Below are positions 49,800-62,569 of a stretch of DNA of 64,000 nt, in pieces; the stretch's first letter is position 1, and each line of letters starts with the position of its first letter. The notes beneath the pieces were generated by a model that was given only the letters and a program-made list of their open reading frames with translations, was not told the origin of the DNA and ran no database searches. Both the position numbers and the translations under genes were made by a program. The stretch spans positions 5,867,501 through 5,931,500 of the forward strand of contig NC_132983.1 in assembly GCF_047496725.1 (NCBI RefSeq). Reading direction: 5' to 3'. This stretch comes from Anoplolepis gracilipes (taxonomy: Eukaryota; Arthropoda; Insecta; Hymenoptera; Formicidae).

Positions 49800-50262
49800 A
49801 AGCCCGTATCACACTACGAATTGAAAATTGAACATTGAAGATTAAAGATTAAAATTTGACTAATCAGATGAAAAGCAACTAAAATTGCTTTGTCCCCTGA
49901 TTGGTCAATTTTCAATCTTCAATGTTTAATCTCAATTTTTAATGCGGGCTTTAAGCCCGTATCACACTACGAATTGAAAATTGAACATTGAAGATTAAAG
50001 ATTAAAATTTGACTAATCAGATGAAAAGCAACTAAAATTGCTTTCTCCTGATTGGTCAATTTTCAATCTTCAATGTTTAATCTCAATTTTTAATGCGGGC
50101 TTTAAGCCCGTATCACACTACGAATTGAAAATTGAACATTGAAGATTAAAGATTAAAATTTGACTAATGAGATGAAAAGGAACTAAAATTGCCTTGTCCC
50201 TTGATTGGTCAATTTTCAATGTTTAATCTCAATTTTTAATGCGTAGTGTGATACGGGCTTTA
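49800..50262. mobile_element. Triple tandem MITE with AGCCCGTATCACACTACG ends
   Basis: Three direct copies of about 152 bp (unit starts 49801, 49954 and 50105). Each begins AGCCCGTATCACACTACG. The first two copies end in a shortened AATGCGGGCTTTA. Only the last ends in the full complement CGTAGTGTGATACGGGCTT (50242-50260). The outer flanks TTA/TTAA are compatible with a TTAA-type target. Inside each unit ATTGAAAATTGAACATTGAAG pairs with a TTTCAATCTTCAATG stretch. It is non-coding. Confidence 0.85.
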
Positions 50263-51320
50263 GGCATTCGTATAAATTTTTCGCACCCTGCATCTCTGCC
50301 AGATATCAAATGGCAATCGTGATCGCGAATATGAACGCGCATTTTTTAGTTCGTTGTCGAAATAAATAAATAAATATCGGACAAAAGTACTTAGATCGCA
50401 GATGCGTGTATTAAGTGTCGCGAGTGATGGTTAATATGATAGATATCTTGAGTAATCAGCGCATATAAATATCGTCGGGAGTGCCGAATAAAAGTGTCGG
50501 AGAATTATTATAATTACGCGAGTGTGGTGAATATATATCGATAATCGATATTCGATCGAAAGCATGTATCATCGTCGCGCATAAAGTAAATGTCGATTCG
50601 AGTATCGCGAGTTTTGATTTTTGACATTTATCCTTTCATAACGATATCTGAACAAATAAATGTGCATCGATAATATCCAAAAAAAGTATCGTGTAATTGT
50701 CGAATTTTAAGTATCGCGCGTTTTTTCCGTGAGTGATAATTGATTACACAATTGACTGATTCAGTTGCATGTGCGATCATCAAAGGAATTTAGGATAAAA
50801 AGATGAATAATGGTTTAAAGATGAGAAAAAAAATAATGAGACTACGACTGGTGAGTCTATATATTTATTATATATATTTATATATAAATATCATATTTAA
50901 TTTTTGTGTGATGAGTTGGATTAGATTAGGTATCAGTCGGACGAATTACCATTGATTAATAGTAAATATCGTTATTTTATGAATACACTATTTAATTAAA
51001 ATGATTAAATGATTAAAAAATATTTATTAATAATATGATAAAAATTGTTTCCAAAATTTACAATGAAAATTAAATGTATTTTTTTTTTACATATATTCTT
51101 CTACAATTTTTATATACATTGCGTTATTTACATGATGAGCGTGTAAATAGCTAATGCATATCGATTAAGTACTACATTGTAAAAAAATATGCAGAATTTA
51201 TTTTTATATTTCATAAAATACTTTTAAAAAATAGAACATTTTATTACTACATATCTCACTTTTTAGAAACTTGACGAGATGAATTTCTTTTATATTTACA
51301 CACACAAATACACATATACG

Positions 51321-51351
<31 letters not shown>

Positions 51352-51530
51352 AAAGATTTATGTATAGAATATTTCTATATCCTATAAACACACACATACA
51401 AATCAATTCTATAATGATTGCACAGATCTAATTTACATCAAGTATACAATGTTTTTTACACTCTTATTTTGACAATATGGTATAAAAAAATACTAGGTAG
51501 AGCCAATATTCTTAGAATTGATCGATTGCG
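50263..51530. other. Intergenic DNA, no gene recognised
   Basis: AT-rich with CG-bearing words such as ATCGCGAG in 50330-50720, then very AT-rich with CA/TA microsatellites at 51298-51350. No conserved frame. Confidence 0.5.
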
Positions 51531-52262
51531 TACGTAGAGGGCAGAGGAGGTGCGCGAAAAGGCTTCAACGAATCACGACGTGCCGGTCGCTGGCGAACGC
51601 GATGGCACAAAGAAAGGCAGGTACCTGCCGGCGTCCGGTCTTTCCCGAAAACCCGAAACAAGGCTGGGATCGCTACAATAAGAAAAGAGCCGATTGAGAG
51701 AGAGACTCTTCATCGGGCCCCACTTTCGGGACCGATGGGTGAAATCTCCGCGCGATCTTTCATCCAGCATCCACCGCGTGCACGCGGCTACCTGGCGGAA
51801 AGGGGATAAATCCCTAGTGCGCCGTGTGCCGCATGTGATTAAGTCCTTTTCACGGAGTATCGGATCCAAAGGAAAGGACCTTAGAGAAGTAGGGGAGGAC
51901 AAGGGAAGAGCGGGCATTCCACGGACCTCGGCTCTATGGTATTGTTGCGCGCGTCGTGTGGACGACAAAGAACGAGGGCGAGGAAGAGGGAAGGGACGGT
52001 TGAATGGAGAGGAAGAGGGGGTCCCGCGGGAGGGAGCAACACACACACACACATGGATGGGATATTCATCAGAGAAACGGGCTGCTGCTCTTCTGGGCGG
52101 ACAGGCATCTCCCTCGGCGGGTCTGAATGTAAGGAAACTACCTGAGTAGTTTGGTGTTTCCTCATGGCCTTTCGTCTTCTCCCTCCCTCGCTTCTCGAAA
52201 ATCACCGGCCCTTCTCGAAGGGCGGGACGGGGACGGGCCCCGTTAGCCAGGCTCTTACTCGG
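51531..52262. promoter_or_regulatory. GC-rich island with long frames on both strands
   Basis: About 730 bp of CpG-rich DNA in the gene desert. Frames of 151 codons (plus, 51694-52149) and 210 codons (minus, 51573-52205) overlap each other. Neither shows a domain, and both are Arg/Ser/Pro-rich as expected from composition. It may be a promoter or the first exon of an unannotated transcript. A poly(T) of 29 follows at 52278-52306. Confidence 0.4.
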
Positions 52263-52276
52263 GTAGCGAATCGAGC

Positions 52277-52308
<32 letters not shown>

Positions 52309-53393
52309 CAACGTTGCAACTTGATCGGCCAAGCTGAGCTTAAATTGCTAAGGTATCTCGAGAATGATATCGGTATAATTATGGAAATTTTCGATATTAT
52401 GTATATGTATTCTAGGCAAAGCCTCCCTCTCGTACCTATACTCGCGTGTAATATTGTCGGGAATTAAGATACCCCGCGAATATCCGGGGTGAATCCGCCG
52501 ATCGATATGATAAATAATAAATAGCATTTTTTCAGACGCGTATATATATATATATATACGGTACGTGTAGGTCTTCGTCGCGTTTTATTACCGAGAGGCG
52601 CGAATCGTAAAACTGCGCATAAAACAATCGATGAACTGATATTTTCGTTCGGGGAATACGCGCGGCGGAACTGGAACGAAAAGGCACGAGAGGAGTACAT
52701 CAAATTGGTTCGTTTCGTTTTTTATTTTTATTTCTTTTTTTTTTTTTTTTTTTCTTTTTTTTCTGCGACCGGCAACAACGCAAGGCGTGATTTATTGTCA
52801 CAAAATACTCATTACTCGTTCGCATTGAAATCGAAATTTCTCTCTCCCTTCCCCTGCCCTGATCACGCCTGTTACGTAAAATATTTTTCAATTATTTCCA
52901 TATCATAAAAAATCAATAGACTAATTAAAATAACTAATAAATATATAAAAATAAAAAAAAAATATAATGATACATAAAATAAATAATAATAATAATAATG
53001 ATAATAATAATAATTCAATGATAATTCACGGTTTGTTTTTATGCAATAAAATTAGTTTTTATTCAATTAATATGTATATGTCATTTATTATAATTTCGTT
53101 CGCAGTTTATCTTTATAGACTACAATTCGATCCAATTATTTTGCATGTACTATTTCGGAGCATGAAAAAAAAATGCATTTCTCATTAGGAATCATTAATA
53201 CTTTCGAGTGCCTTTGATATTTTGAATATTTGAATAGCGATATTACAAATGTACGATTCATCACAGAATATAAATAAAAGAAGCGCATCAATCTCGAAAT
53301 AGACTCTATTTTTGGAAAAAAAAAGATGTATTTTAATAAAAACGCGTCAATTTTTTTTTTCTTTCATTACTGCTTCTTATGCAATAATATACA

Positions 53394-53424
<31 letters not shown>

Positions 53425-53569
53425 GGCGCGATGTTTTCTCTAGATTAAAAAAATGCACCGTAATTGAAAATTGGCCGAAACGCAGGATTGTTGCTGAATC
53501 TTTCTATGTATCTGTCTTTCTCTTTTCATCTCTCTCTCCCCTTTCTCTCTCTCTCTCTCTCTCTCTCTC

Positions 53570-53770
53570 CTTTTCTCTAGTTGGAAGAGCGGTCGGCGAC
53601 GCGAGGCGACCGCACAGCGCTTTCTCGGAAGCGAGGGAGTACCAAGAATTTTTGAGACGAGCTGAGAAAGGGCAGAGCGCGGCTCGAACGAACCGACGGC
53701 GACGATGCCCGGGGGTTTAGGAGGCGTGGTGTGGCACAGCCCGCGTGGGACAAAGAATAGAAGAGGAACC
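53570..53770 (+). other. Possible exon-like GC-rich block after a strong polypyrimidine tract
   Basis: (CT)n at 53540-53570 leads into CCTTTTCTCTAG (53569-53580), a good acceptor, followed by about 180 bp of GC-rich sequence before AT-rich DNA resumes. No long frame or family was recognised. At best it is an exon of a non-coding RNA. Confidence 0.2.
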
Positions 53771-54007
53771 GAGTTAAAATCTTTATTAACACATTGGCCG
53801 CGTATATATGTAGGCTGGAAAAAGTAGCATCACGCTGGAGAATTTTCTTTTTCTTTTTTTTCGCGATCACTCCTCCAACTCGTAAAATTAATTTGTGAGG
53901 CCGACATTTTTCACGTGTATCATGAAAAAAAAAAAAAAAAAATAGAATAATAAAAATTATATGGCACCAAATATTGCTCGTATTATGATTTGCAAGATTG
54001 CGTGATT

Positions 54008-54011
<4 letters not shown>

Positions 54012-54064
<53 letters not shown>
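54012..54064. repeat. (CT)n microsatellite
   Basis: About 26 units with one TT break. A near-pure (TA)n of 43 bp follows at 54193-54235. Confidence 0.95.
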
Positions 54065-54191
54065 TTTCCATAAAAATATCAAGATTGAGATTTATATACC
54101 TTGAGAAAGTTGCATTCGATTTTTTCTTATATGTGATTATTTGAATAAACACTAAAGTATATAACGTAGCTTACGTTGGTTTAATATTTTC

Positions 54192-54239
<48 letters not shown>

Positions 54240-55295
54240 CTAACTAATCTTTAAAGTCAGTATAAAAAATAAGATTTTTTTTTTTTTTTTTTTTTGCTAA
54301 AATACTCTTTTTCACTTCTGAAGCTCAAAACAGAAGGAATGTATTTCTAAGATATAAATAAATTGTTGGGATTAGTCTTGACTGAAAAGAGGATGTGAAA
54401 TTTGACAAATTATTTATATACACATTCCTCTCCGCAAGATTTGAATTGCTTAATTCAAAAGTCAAGTTTCGCGTATTTATTTTTTTCTCATGCGTCCTTT
54501 ACATTGTATTCTCTAATATTTTATCGCGCGTCGACCATAGATTGGACAGGGTCGATAGAATTTGCTGGTCTATCGACCATATACCATATACAGGTATATC
54601 ACAAGCTTTAAGCGAGTACTCCTTCATTTCTTCCTCTCAAATTTACGCATATGTGTCGAGATGAAAATTCATAGATGAGCCGCGCCGAGTCAAAAGGATA
54701 ACGCAAAACGTGGCAGGAGAAGAGCCGTGTGATGGTATTACCCAATAACAAACGTCAAAAGCAAAGAAATGTGCGTACCCTCTCCCGCCATCATTCCCGT
54801 GTCACCTTTCGTCTCTGTCTGTCTTTACCTGTCTTGATCCGACACGAAGAAAGGCGCTAGAGAGAAAGAGAGTGACACGAAGTGTTACGGAGCGAGGGCG
54901 GAGAGAAGAGAGAAGGCAGAAGATAAGTCTGTATTGATAAAGATAAAGAGGGATAGAGAGGTGGAAGGAAAGATGGAGCGAGATGGCTGCAACGGAAATA
55001 AAGGAGAGATAAGAAATGATGGAGAAAGAGAAAAAGACAAAGAGTGAGAGAGGGAAGATGAAAAGAAAGACAAAGAGAAGCTGAGCAAGGACAAATAAAG
55101 AGAAAGAATAAATAAAAAGAGGCAGGAAGCGAGACTGATTTCCTCTATTTATCTCTCTCTCTCTCTCTCTCCCCCCTATTTCTTTTTTTCGATTCTTCTT
55201 CTCTTATTTTTTTTTTAAATATGTGAGAACAATTTTATAGAAACAAATATCGATGAAAAAGATGATTACTTCGGGCTACGATGCCGAGACATTAA

Positions 55296-55957
55296 CCCTA
55301 TGAGTCACAGCGGGTCACTCAGAGATCCACCTTTTTTTCGTAGTTTTTTTATTGTTTTAACTACTTTTTATCAACAAATACCGGATTTTTTCTTTCTACA
55401 GAGTCTCTGGAACATCAATAAGTGTAAAAAAATATAAACAGTCATTAATTGTTAATTACAAAAATACCATATATAAACAAACAGTCAAAATTAGTACTTT
55501 TTTTTACGAAAAAAATGCATTTTCTACTAATCTATTATATGACAATAAATACGGCACTTTTTTTATAATCTTAGTACACTCTAAAGTATTTTTCAGAATT
55601 TTTTTACAATTTTCCACCGTGTTGTTTTTGTTAAATTCTCCAAATATATAAAAAACAATATTTTCTGTTCTAAATTAAAAGTAACAGTCGTATTCTTTTT
55701 TAAATTTTTCCTCTGAAGGTTTTTCTAGATCGCAGAATCTGAATCTAAAGGGAAAAAAAATTTAATTTCCAAAATTTAATATATGGATCCAATATGGCGG
55801 AAGTAAAATTTTGAAAATCTCGTCTGCCATATTGGATCGGCCATCGTGAATTTTGAAAATCTGCCAACGGATTCGTAATCAGCGACCCCTGAAAAAAGCC
55901 CTTATATACCAAATTTTATAAAATATTGACAATTAGACAAATTCGTGACTGAAAGGG
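55296..55957. mobile_element. piggyBac-like MITE, copy 2
   Basis: 662 bp, same orientation and order as 46535-47190. The ends are CCCTATGAGTCAC and GTGACTGAAAGGG, with intact TTAA on both sides (55292-55295 and 55958-55961). A perfect TTAA duplication plus CCC/GGG ends is the piggyBac superfamily signature. It has no transposase frame, so it is non-autonomous. Confidence 0.9.
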
Positions 55958-56721
55958 TTAATCTTCGACACCAGAGAGTCGATAGTACCACGCGCAATTA
56001 TCGATCATGCTTTAAGGGAGCCTATAAAAAAATCCAACATTTTTTATATGAAATAGTTATAGAGTGCGATATATCGAAGGACTCGCGTACATTCGCTCTC
56101 CCGCGGGCGTTCCACCCCGCTTTATTAAAGTAACGTAATCCACCACTACGGCGAGCAAAAATTATAGCCATTATCTGCATTATCGCGTATCGGGTTCCAC
56201 GGGCCACGCCCGACCGCTTATTAACTTCATTAACTAATCAGGATTTCGAAAGGTGCGTGCGTAGCGTGCATCAGTATAACCGCGACGACATTAACATAAC
56301 ATTACGCGTCCGGTAAACGCAACCGATTTTACGCACCTGCATATAAAAGGGATGATGGAGATATTATCGATATATTTTGGCTTCCTCTAAAAGGAAGAGA
56401 GTCGAGTACGAGGTGATTGCACGCATTCAAGCACGTCATTATAAAATTGTACATACGATCTGCTCGCTTAGATATCGATGTCTAATAAAGCTGCAGCAGC
56501 ATCTTAGGCCTTGATAACACAATTTTACAAAGCGCGCACGCACACACGCATAAGAACAAAATTCATTGTCAGTCATCTTTCTTAGTTTTGGACGTTGAAT
56601 AAAATTTTGATTTCCACCTTACAAGAATAAAGGACCATTTTAAGGAATTTTCTCACATTTTAGCTACGACTTGAAAGTTTTATCGTAATCAAAATTAAGC
56701 ATCGAGACTCTTATCAAGACT

Positions 56722-57182
56722 TTCCCTCAAAAAAGGAATTTCTTGTTTCGATTATGATTAGGTATAAGATATTCATTGTTAAATATAGGATTTCTCTATT
56801 ACAGACTAAATAATTAAAAATCTCTCTATCAAATAATTTTCAGTTCGACGTTTATTTTCACTATTTTTTAATTTAAAATAGCAGAATTAATATAAACGTC
56901 AAAACTAAAAAAAAAAAATGTTCAAAATTTTGCAAAATTTATATAATGTATATTTCCCTCAAAAGAGGAATTTCTTGTTTCGATTATGATTAGGTATAAG
57001 ATATTCATTGTTAAATATGGGATTTCTCTATTACAGATTAAATAATTAAAAATCTCTCTACCAAATAATTTTCAGTTCGACGTTTATTTTCACTATTTTT
57101 TAATTTAAAATAGCAGAATTAATATAAACGTCAAAACTAAAAAAAAAAAAATGTTCAAAATTTATATAATGTATACATTTTG
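56722..57182. repeat. 232-bp tandem duplication
   Basis: TTCCCTCAAAA.AGGAATTTC starts both copies (56722 and 56954). Each copy contains GACGTTTATTTTCACTATTT and a complementary ATATAAACGTC, so each unit can also fold on itself. The copies differ at only a few sites plus a short indel near GTTCAAAATTT. Confidence 0.9.
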
Positions 57183-60027
57183 AATGTGTCGGTGTCTCAA
57201 AGGCAAAATTTGCAAAACTGTAACGTGACAGAACAATTTGTAACCGTATTCAGCGGAAAAAAAATCTATTGTAAATAACTAGTTTTGTTCTTGTGCTCGA
57301 GAAAAGGTTATTTTTTTTTGTTATTCAAAAATATTGACCACCATAGAGGTGACATTCTCTTGAAAAATCTATTTTTACGATATATATATGTATATAGATA
57401 TCATTATCTTCATGTATAAATGATGTTACGTACGAAAAGAGTTAATAATGAATGATAATGTAATAGGAAAATATGATTAATATCGAAAACGGGATCTTAA
57501 TGCTAGATTTTCCGACAAGTTTTGAGTCGAGCTTTCATCATAAAATTTGGTTATCCGCTCGTTGCGATTTTTCAACTTTCAGTATTCAATATCCATGCGA
57601 TTAAGCGGCAAATTAAATTTTCTGTTAAGTTAAAGTCAAAGTTAAGTCTACTTAAAATTAATCAAGAGCCAAGATTTTCTCTTATTTATCCTGTTACACT
57701 CGTGAAGTTTAATTTTTGCTTAAGCTCCTCTATTTTCGATGTGGAATATATTCGTAATTAGACTTGAAATGGTTGGGAGGATGTGCTCGTTGGAGTAATC
57801 TTTACGTAAATTTATCCATTAATAGACGGGTATGATATTAAAACCGATTGATCAATGTATTGATAAATGTATCAATCGGCAGAATTTCTAACTTGTATAC
57901 ATACATAACAGACCATTTTGTTTGCTCGGTATTTCGAGAATTAGGGAAACATTTGCACGAAATGTAGCGGCGTTAACTTTGCACGCGAATATATACGGAG
58001 GAGGAGAGCCGCGACGGACTGACAATAAAAAGGAAGCGGTTCGTACTGCCCTTGGACCCCAATAATTTAACGAGGGAGAGACCGCGCTCTCTAACGATAA
58101 TTTCCTCCGAGGAGAGATCGGAGCTTCTTTATGACGTAACGAATCCATTTCGGAACGACAAACGTCGCGGTAAATTTGCGCAAAGTGACGATTCATCGCG
58201 TTGCTCTACAATATGGTATAATACGCGCGGTTAATTAATAAGTAGAGTAAAAAATTTACGTAAATGATAATAAAATTGTCACGTGATTATCGCGAATAGC
58301 GCAGCTAGAGTTCTCTCAGAGCTGACTAAAATCTATCCAACAACTACCTACTAGATGACGTAAATAACGTCAATTAGATACGCTGAGATAAAACAATATT
58401 GCATAAGTGAAAATAAGATAGATAATCTTTCTTTTCAGATACAATAATCTTCTCTTTTAGGCACACAATAATAGACAGGTATTTCCAAAAATTTATCTCA
58501 CATATATGTAGTAAAAACGCAAGTACATACATAATATAATAACGATAAAGTTGAGATTTTTCAAGTTTACAAAAAATATCTTACATAACGATTCAATCGA
58601 ATATATATCAGTTTGAATTGAGGCGAGAAGTCTTACATTTTTAATATAGAAATTATATATAAATTATATAAGATATAGAGAGACAATATGTACATATTGT
58701 ATCGATTTGATTGTAAAGTCAAATCAATAGTATTTGTAGATATCTATATGTAAATAAGATAACTGTGGCTTATATATTCTATAAATTGTAACGTAAATGT
58801 AAAGCTGATTGAGTGAGTAAACTCGATATAGAGAATGCATATGGCGCAATGTGCGTATTCTGTAACATGATTTATTTACTATTACATAGTAAACTGATAA
58901 TTTTTCAGATATAGTGGGAGTTAACGCATTCTGCAATTTCTGCTCGATTTTTCTCGGATAACCAAATAGAGCTGCAAAAATCATTTCCACGCAAATGTAA
59001 TGGAGAACAATATTAATAATATTGCGCATACACGGTGGAAAAAAAAAAAAAGTGCGCGTGTAAAAATATACAAAAATACCCCTTTAGGGAACAAGTGATT
59101 TAGATTGAATGTAAATAAAATCTATGCCATTTTTTTGCACGACATTTGCTTTATCGCTAAACAATACTAGGTGCTAGTAGTAGTATGTAAAAAATATCCA
59201 TGTACACAGAATAGTCTTTTATAAAGACTATTATTATATTTTGTCAGCTTTTTTTTTGCCACATTTCTTATTTTTCAAAAGATTATTTCTTTATTTTACC
59301 TTCTTTATAGAATTTTCGCAAAATTTTTATGTTTCAAAAAATATTAATATATATTATTACATACATATCCCCGCCAAGGGGAGCATTATAATTTTATTAA
59401 AACATATTCTATTATTACCTGTCTCTCTCAGTTTCTTATAGAATAATTAAATTTCATTTAAATATCGGAATGCACATTATAAAGAATTTTAAATATAAAC
59501 TTTTTTTTTTAATAATTCCTCATCGATATCGAATAGCTGAAGATATTTTTATTTTTTCTCGCGTGCGTTTTACGCATTAATCTATATTTTTCACTTCTCC
59601 ACGCATTTATGTATTTATACAATCTGCATTTCGAGAGGCAGGGCTCGAGGAAATAATCCTAGAATGCAAATAGATTATTAATTTGTCTGTTCACAATATC
59701 TATCTATCTATCTATCAATCCCCCATGCAGCGGCTGGAACCGAGGCTTCTCTAACGAGCAAATAAATGTGTCTGAACAGAGGGACAGCGCGTACAGGGAA
59801 AACTCATTTTCGACATTTTCGATGTAACGCCTTTTGTAGAAATGAACCATTCGATTCCAACATGCATCCCGGCCTCGTCCGTTATGGATCTTACGTCACA
59901 CAGCTCCCGTCATCGACGAATACATTTCGTGGAATTCTCTCCCTACTCGTCTCTCCGACTCTCCTTTCCATTAACTCTCCACACGGCGTTAATATATGAG
60001 TACTTATTGCCAGGCGAGGAAGACACT
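57183..60027. other. Intergenic DNA, no gene recognised
   Basis: A palindromic ACCGATTGATCAATG...ATCAATCGG lies at 57842-57879 and a perfect CAATATGTACATATTG at 58685-58700. A (TATC)n lies at 59698-59716. A CpG-richer patch at 57960-58210 has no supported frame. Confidence 0.5.
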
Positions 60028-60172
60028 AAAGGTGCCTTTTCATGCTGACGCTCATCGTCATCACATGACCAAAAATAAAAATACCAATTCGTCAATTTGG
60101 ATCACGTGATCTGTTTTGAAACGTTTTGACGCCAAAAATGAGCGTCGAGCGTCAGCGTGAAGAGGCACCTTA
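60028..60172. mobile_element. Short MITE with GGTGCC termini, copy 2
   Basis: 145 bp with ends AAAGGTGCCTTTTCATGCTG and GTCAGCGTGAAGAGGCACCT, flanked by TAA on both sides. The interior is in the opposite orientation relative to copy 1 at 12661-12787. It has one intact CACGTG at 60103-60108 and a decayed CACATG near 60062. Confidence 0.8.
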
Positions 60173-60659
60173 AAGCGCGAGCCGCGAGACTAACGTTTCG
60201 ACAGTACGCACAGTATACATACGTATATAACATGTAACATGTAGGTACGTGAAAACTATATCGTAAAATCTCGCGTCGACCCTAATCGTAGGTAATAAGG
60301 GCGCGAAAGAGAGATAGATACACCGAAATACACTTGGCGAGACCGGAAGGAAACACCGGAGGACACCGGAGGAAGCAGCGCAAGATTTGCTTTACCCTGG
60401 TACGCAAGCTTTTTTTCGCGACACGACGAGGGGAAGACAATTCGTCTGATAATTCGTCCGATCTCGTCTTGTAATTAGACGCGATGAAAACAATAATGGA
60501 AGATAAGTTGGTTGATTGCTCAATATACGCAAAGTATTAGCTTTAGATGAAAAATACTTGTCGAATAACTTGTGAAATTGAAAGGGGAATACTTAAACCC
60601 GAAGCTTTTTCCTCTATGACTACCTAAGACAATGAGGATTTTCTCAAAATCCGTGGTCG

Positions 60660-62105
60660 TTTAACGCAAATGAAAGAAATCTCTTGGCGAGGAAAAGACG
60701 ATTCTCGCGGGAGAAGGAAAACTAGGAAGGCTAGGAAAACAAGATGGTTAAGATTTCATTCGCGAGCACCCTGTGTACGAAGGGGTAGATTCTTTCTTCG
60801 GCGCGGTCGCCCGATCGAAGAGGTTCGTTCGCGCGAATTTCCGGAGTCCGCCCAACGCGCACCCGCATCCGCACAATACCGTCTAGCTGCGATGTATACT
60901 TTTCGAAATTGCGGTGGTTCACAAAATACACGTACGTTCGTTCTTACGTCACTCTCTGCCCGCGATTGGCAGTTACATTTTCAAGAATTCTCCAGAACTC
61001 TAACCCGTCCGCCACCGCCCTCCTTTTCCCTCCGCGCTCCGGCTACCGCCCCGTAGCTTCTGTCAGAGAACTTTTTCTCTCTCTCTCTCTCTCCATCTCC
61101 GACTACTCTTTTCTGGGCCTACGGACTTCAACTCGGCTCTCTCCGGTAGGTTGGGTACCCCTTTTTGCTTCATTGTACGTTCGTCGGTACGTTTTTGTGC
61201 ACATCTTCCCCGGCCTCTCTCTCTATCTCGCTCTCCCTCCCTCCCTTCGCCCCTATATCGCCGGTCCACCACCCCCACCTACCTCCGGACCGCCCTCTCA
61301 CCGGCCCACCCTATGCCCGAGCGCTCGCTTTTTCCTATTTTTTAACATTTTCTTTTCTTCAATGCCTTAAAATGCAAAAATAAACGAGACCCGGCCGGCC
61401 GGCAAAGGAATTGACCGTCGCGCGGCGGGCGGGGATTTTTCTAGAATTTTCGTCGGCCACGCGAAAAAAGAAACTTCTCTCTGAGAATGTTGGCCCAGGC
61501 CGGCCGCGACGAACCAGAGAGAAATTTTCTTTTTGCGCGCACCCCCGAAATTCCGGCCGGCGCGCGCCCGCGGCGGTGCAAGGACAATATGAACGCCGCC
61601 GTCGCCCGGAGCCATCGTCTCTGCCCGTTCGCCTCGCGTTCTCTCTCGCTCGCTCTCCCTCTCGCTCCCTCTATCCCCCTCCCCCTTCCACCCCCTCTCC
61701 CTCGCTCTCACGCGCCACCCGTCTCACCCGGCTTCCCGCGGCGACGGCCGCCCCTTCCACCCCGCTCCCACCGAGCCGACCTCCTCGTCGCTCCGACGTT
61801 AGCGCGCGCAACTATTGACCGGGACCCTGCCGCGGAACGACCGCGACGCTTTCCCGACGACGCGGCTCGCGTCGTCGCTGACCTCGTCGGCGATACCTGG
61901 CGATACTTGGATCGCGTCGTCCAACAAGTATCCCGGTCGTCGCCGGACCGGCCGATCGTCGGTGAAGGAAAGAAAAAAACGACGCGTAGAGCGATATCGT
62001 TGAAAAGATTTGGACCAAATCTTCCCGACCGCTTGGCGTCTCGCTCGCTCGCCCGCGCCTGAGGGCGTCTCCCTCGCGCACCCGCGGTCCACCCTCGCTC
62101 GCGCC

Positions 62106-62164
<59 letters not shown>

Positions 62165-62460
62165 CGTCGACTCTCACACTTGGCTCTCGCCCCGCGCCCC
62201 GCTCTTCCTCCCCCCCCCCCCACACCACGCTCTCTCGTCGCCGCCGCACTCGCGCGCTTCCCCATACCCTCCCGCGCGCCCGCTCGCTCCCACTCTCCCG
62301 GTCGCTTTATTCGTCGTGAAACTTTTTATGTTGTATATATTAAAGGGAACGTATCAACCTCCTTTCCGTTAAAGCGGACGGCGCCAAATTAAAGCCGCGC
62401 GCCGCTGACGATCTGCCGTAGCGAGAGGACTACTCTCTCGATCGCGCGAGATGAATCATC
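60660..62460. promoter_or_regulatory. Large CpG island, candidate promoter of a gene beyond the window
   Basis: About 1.8 kb of GC- and CpG-rich DNA with (CT)n at 61077-61093 and 62109-62162. It resembles the island in front of Ppa. Long frames are present on both strands at once and are Arg/Ser/Pro-rich without motifs, so none is called as coding. A 5' UTR or first exon of a gene lying to the right is likely but unproven. Confidence 0.4.
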
Positions 62461-62569
62461 GCAAGCGGATTTTCGCCACGTTTTTTCCCTCTCTCGTTTC
62501 GCGATATATAATTGCAAAAATCTCGTCCATTTGTCCTAACGGCACGGCATACCTAACGGCGCGTATATA

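Noticed and set aside
51573..52205. Long frames (151 and 210 codons) on opposite strands
   Set aside because: They overlap one another in a GC-rich island, are Arg/Ser/Pro-rich, lack any domain and have no intron support. Stop-codon depletion by GC content explains them.
53577..54152. 191-codon minus-strand frame
   Set aside because: Contains a (GA)n-derived Glu-Arg run and a poly(A)/(T) run; looks like microsatellite translation.
61367..62372. Several overlapping frames of 114-191 codons
   Set aside because: Present on both strands in the same CpG island, including translations of (CT)n as Ser-Leu or Glu-Arg runs. No homology was recognised.
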